The notes under the pieces were generated by a model, which saw nothing but the letters and a program-made list of their open reading frames with translations, ran no database searches and was not told the DNA's origin. Of a DNA stretch of 64,000 nt, positions 62,302-64,000 are shown piece after piece. Source of the DNA: JAFEDN01 sp963844565 (GTDB lineage Bacteria > Pseudomonadota > Gammaproteobacteria > Coxiellales > Coxiellaceae); assembly GCA_963844565.1 (NCBI GenBank), contig CAWJON010000002.1:1674001-1738000 (forward strand), in the 5' to 3' direction. A program made the position numbers and the translations under genes. Position 1 is the first letter of the stretch. The number at the start of each line of letters is the position of its first letter.

Positions 62302-63437
62302 ATTTATCAGGAGTTCCCGCTGAAAGAAACTCTTCCTTGCACGATGGGGGATCGCACCCCCGTCTCATGGGGGCAGGAGCGGGAATAGCTGTAAATATAC
62401 CTTTTGGCGTCACACCGCTCAGTCAAAGTGTCTATCACTTACATATGTTAAGTTTTTATGTTTCACTCGCAATTTGTGCGGTCGTATTTATTAGTTTAAC
62501 TATTTTGCTGATTAAATTTCGAAAATCAGCGAATCATAAACCTGCCAAAGTAAAACCGCATCGACTGTTAGAAATTTCTTGGGTCATTGTTCCTTTTATA
62601 TTGCTCATTATCATGGGCGTGCCAGCAACGATCATTCTTATTCACGCCGATCATGAAGAAAATGCAGATTTAAATATCAAAATAACTGGCTATCAGTGGA
62701 AATGGGAATATGAATATTTGGATGAAGGCATTCGATTTTTTAGCGTATTATCAACACCGTTCTCACAACTCCATGGAAATGAAAATAAAAACAAATGGTA
62801 TTTACGTGAAGTTGATCATCCATTGGTGTTACCTATTCACAAAAAAATACGTTTTTTAGTGACTTCAAATGATGTGATTCATTCTTGGTGGGTCCCAGAA
62901 CTTGGCGTTAAGAGAGATGCTATTCCTGGATTTATTTATGAGTCAAAAGCTTGGATTAAAAAACCTGGCATTTATCGCGGGCAGTGCGCAGAATTGTGCG
63001 GAATTAACCATGGCTTTATGCCAATCGTCGTCGAAGCTAAAACACAAGCAGATTATGATAAATGGGTCCAACAACAAAAATCTCAATTTAATGCGCCTGA
63101 CAATACAATCTCGGAAGGGAAAAAATTATATTTAAGAAATTGTAGTGCTTGCCATTTACCCGATGGCAGCGGCAGACCCCCCTATGTTCCCGCTTTGCAA
63201 GGGGGTAAGGGAACAATTGGGCCGATAAAATTCCATATTGAAATTGTCCTCAAAGGCATACCAAAAACTGCAATGCCAGCGTTTAGTGAACAGTTAAGCA
63301 GTGAACAAATTGCAGCGGTTATCAATTATGAACGTAATAGTTGGGGTAACAACGATAAAATAAAATATGGCAGCCAGGCAGGCGGGATAGTAACCCCTGA
63401 AGAAATTGAGCAAGTACGCAGCGAGGGAGGTAGTTAA
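62295..63437 (+). CDS. coxB: Cytochrome c oxidase subunit II with a C-terminal cytochrome c domain (caa3 type)
   Basis: CoxB receives electrons at its CuA site for the terminal oxidase. The 380-residue protein has two transmembrane helices (about 52-74 and 94-116) and the CuA ligands H196, C231, C235, H239 and M242 (CAELCGINHGFM). A fused heme c domain has CSACH (283-287). Residues 5-35 are encoded by an inserted element; without it the N-terminus reads MVNLPFGVTPLSQSVYHLHML, as expected. The GPxx/heme c fusion marks a caa3 oxidase. The gene lies between the multiheme cytochrome and coxA genes. Confidence 0.94.
   Translation: MVNLSGVPAERNSSLHDGGSHPRLMGAGAGIAVNIPFGVTPLSQSVYHLHMLSFYVSLAICAVVFISLTILLIKFRKSANHKPAKVKPHRLLEISWVIVPFILLIIMGVPATIILIHADHEENADLNIKITGYQWKWEYEYLDEGIRFFSVLSTPFSQLHGNENKNKWYLREVDHPLVLPIHKKIRFLVTSNDVIHSWWVPELGVKRDAIPGFIYESKAWIKKPGIYRGQCAELCGINHGFMPIVVEAKTQADYDKWVQQQKSQFNAPDNTISEGKKLYLRNCSACHLPDGSGRPPYVPALQGGKGTIGPIKFHIEIVLKGIPKTAMPAFSEQLSSEQIAAVINYERNSWGNNDKIKYGSQAGGIVTPEEIEQVRSEGGS
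62307..62399 (+). repeat. Short palindromic element family A inserted in frame at the coxB N-terminus
   Basis: The insertion is 93 bp (31 codons) with flanking duplications GTAAATTTA (62298-62306) and GTAAATATA (62391-62399), one mismatch. The start CAGGAGTTCCCGCTGAAAG resembles the start of the element at 61447 and shares CACGATGGGGG with it. It also contains the hairpin GGGGGATCGCACCCCC. It is shorter than the others, so part of the inner element is deleted. Confidence 0.85.
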
Positions 63438-63438
63438 T

Positions 63439-64000
63439 ATGGTAGTAAAATCCAAAATAAAAAAAACAGTTCAAGTCATCAGTCATTGGCTTACCACCAC
63501 CCAGCATCATGAAATTGGCACTTTATATTTGTTTTTCTCTTTAATTATGTTGTTAATTGGCGGTGTTTTTGCCGAATTGATGCGCATCCAACTCACACAC
63601 CCAGGCAATCATTTTCTCGAACCCAATCAATACAATGAAATGGTCACGATGCATGGTCTCATTATGATATTTGGTGCGATTGTTCCAGCCTTAGTTGGAT
63701 TAGCCAATTGGCAAATTCCATTAATGATTGGTGCGCCCGACATGGCCTTGCCTCGGTTAAATAACTGGAGTTTTTGGTTATTGCCGTTTGGTTTTATTAT
63801 TTTATTAAGCACCTGGTTCCTACCTGGTTCTGCACCAAATTTTGGCTGGACTTTCTATGCTCCGCTTTCCACCATTTATGGTCCACCCAGTACAGATTTT
63901 ATGATATTTTCTCTACATATTTTTGGACTCTCTTCAATTTTATCTTCAATTAATATCATTACCACCATCATTAATATGCGAAGAAAAGATTTAAAAATGA
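63439..64000 (+). CDS. coxA: Cytochrome c oxidase subunit I, N-terminal part (cut by window end)
   Basis: 187 codons are visible. They start MVVKSKIKKTVQVISHWL, include the first three or four transmembrane helices, and hold the family words EMVTMHGLIMIFGAIVPA (heme a histidine) and GSAPNFGWTFYAPLS. CoxA carries the heme a3-CuB centre that reduces oxygen and pumps protons. The ATG at 63439 follows GGGAGG at 63425-63430. It is the third gene of the oxidase operon. Confidence 0.93.
   Translation, partial: MVVKSKIKKTVQVISHWLTTTQHHEIGTLYLFFSLIMLLIGGVFAELMRIQLTHPGNHFLEPNQYNEMVTMHGLIMIFGAIVPALVGLANWQIPLMIGAPDMALPRLNNWSFWLLPFGFIILLSTWFLPGSAPNFGWTFYAPLSTIYGPPSTDFMIFSLHIFGLSSILSSINIITTIINMRRKDLKM

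Noticed and set aside
1..64000. tRNA, rRNA or riboswitch genes
   Set aside because: I looked for cloverleaf-like and conserved rRNA words in intergenic spaces and found none I could support; a covariance search would be needed to exclude them.

Overview
The window looks like part of the chromosome of an AT-rich, host-associated gammaproteobacterium, most likely of the order Legionellales (Coxiella/Aquicella/Berkiella-like). This is inferred from gene families and not from a phylogeny: a SUF operon led by an Rrf2 regulator, RodZ-HisS-YfgM-Der housekeeping order, an UMF1-type MFS transporter, and several large serine-rich or lysine-rich proteins without bacterial housekeeping homologues that resemble secreted effectors. 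No rRNA, tRNA, CRISPR array or classical transposase gene was seen. Layout: (1) 1-5.5 kb holds a DUF378 membrane protein, rimO, a phosphoethanolamine-transferase-like sulfatase and a protein with a Ulp1-like cysteine protease signature. (2) 5.6-12 kb is the suf operon on the minus strand (Rrf2 regulator, sufB, sufC, sufD, sufS, sufU, A-type carrier, sufT). sufB carries a +1 frameshift and an in-frame stop, and a 12-bp perfect palindrome sits just upstream of the regulator. (3) 12-18 kb holds two large unknown proteins; the 1292-residue one contains a nucleotidyltransferase-like G-G...D-x-D motif. (4) 18-34.5 kb is mostly housekeeping: CDF metal exporter, exonuclease I, dienelactone hydrolase, xseA, a three-gene RND efflux operon, an entericidin-like lipoprotein, der-yfgM-hisS-rodZ, and an MFS transporter. 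(5) 34.6-45.9 kb is an accessory, decaying region: a frameshifted caspase-fold-like protein, a DUF4143-type ATPase cut by a MITE and a second intact one, an AT-rich unknown protein, an ADP-ribosyltransferase remnant, nested palindromic elements, and a response-regulator gene whose 3' end is repeated around a HigBA-like and an AbiE toxin-antitoxin module, followed by an Rpn-type nuclease gene. (6) 45.9-52.5 kb is a tightly overlapping eight-gene aromatic amino-acid operon (aroA, aroK, DAHP synthase, aroB, aroC, pheA, tyrA, chorismate mutase). (7) 52.8-60.5 kb holds rlmN-ndk, an NhaP antiporter, a D-Ala-D-Ala carboxypeptidase, nhaA, a PrpB-like lyase and a small unknown gene. (8) 60.5-64 kb begins a caa3-type cytochrome oxidase operon (multiheme cytochrome c, coxB, coxA cut by the window edge). 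The most unusual signal is a family of small palindromic elements. Two copies lie in frame inside respiratory genes (cytochrome c and coxB), each flanked by a 9-bp target duplication and each a multiple of three bases long, and related copies lie between genes at about 0.4 and 52.6 kb. They resemble Rickettsia palindromic elements in behaviour. At least five other repeat families crowd the intergenic spaces, some nested in one another.
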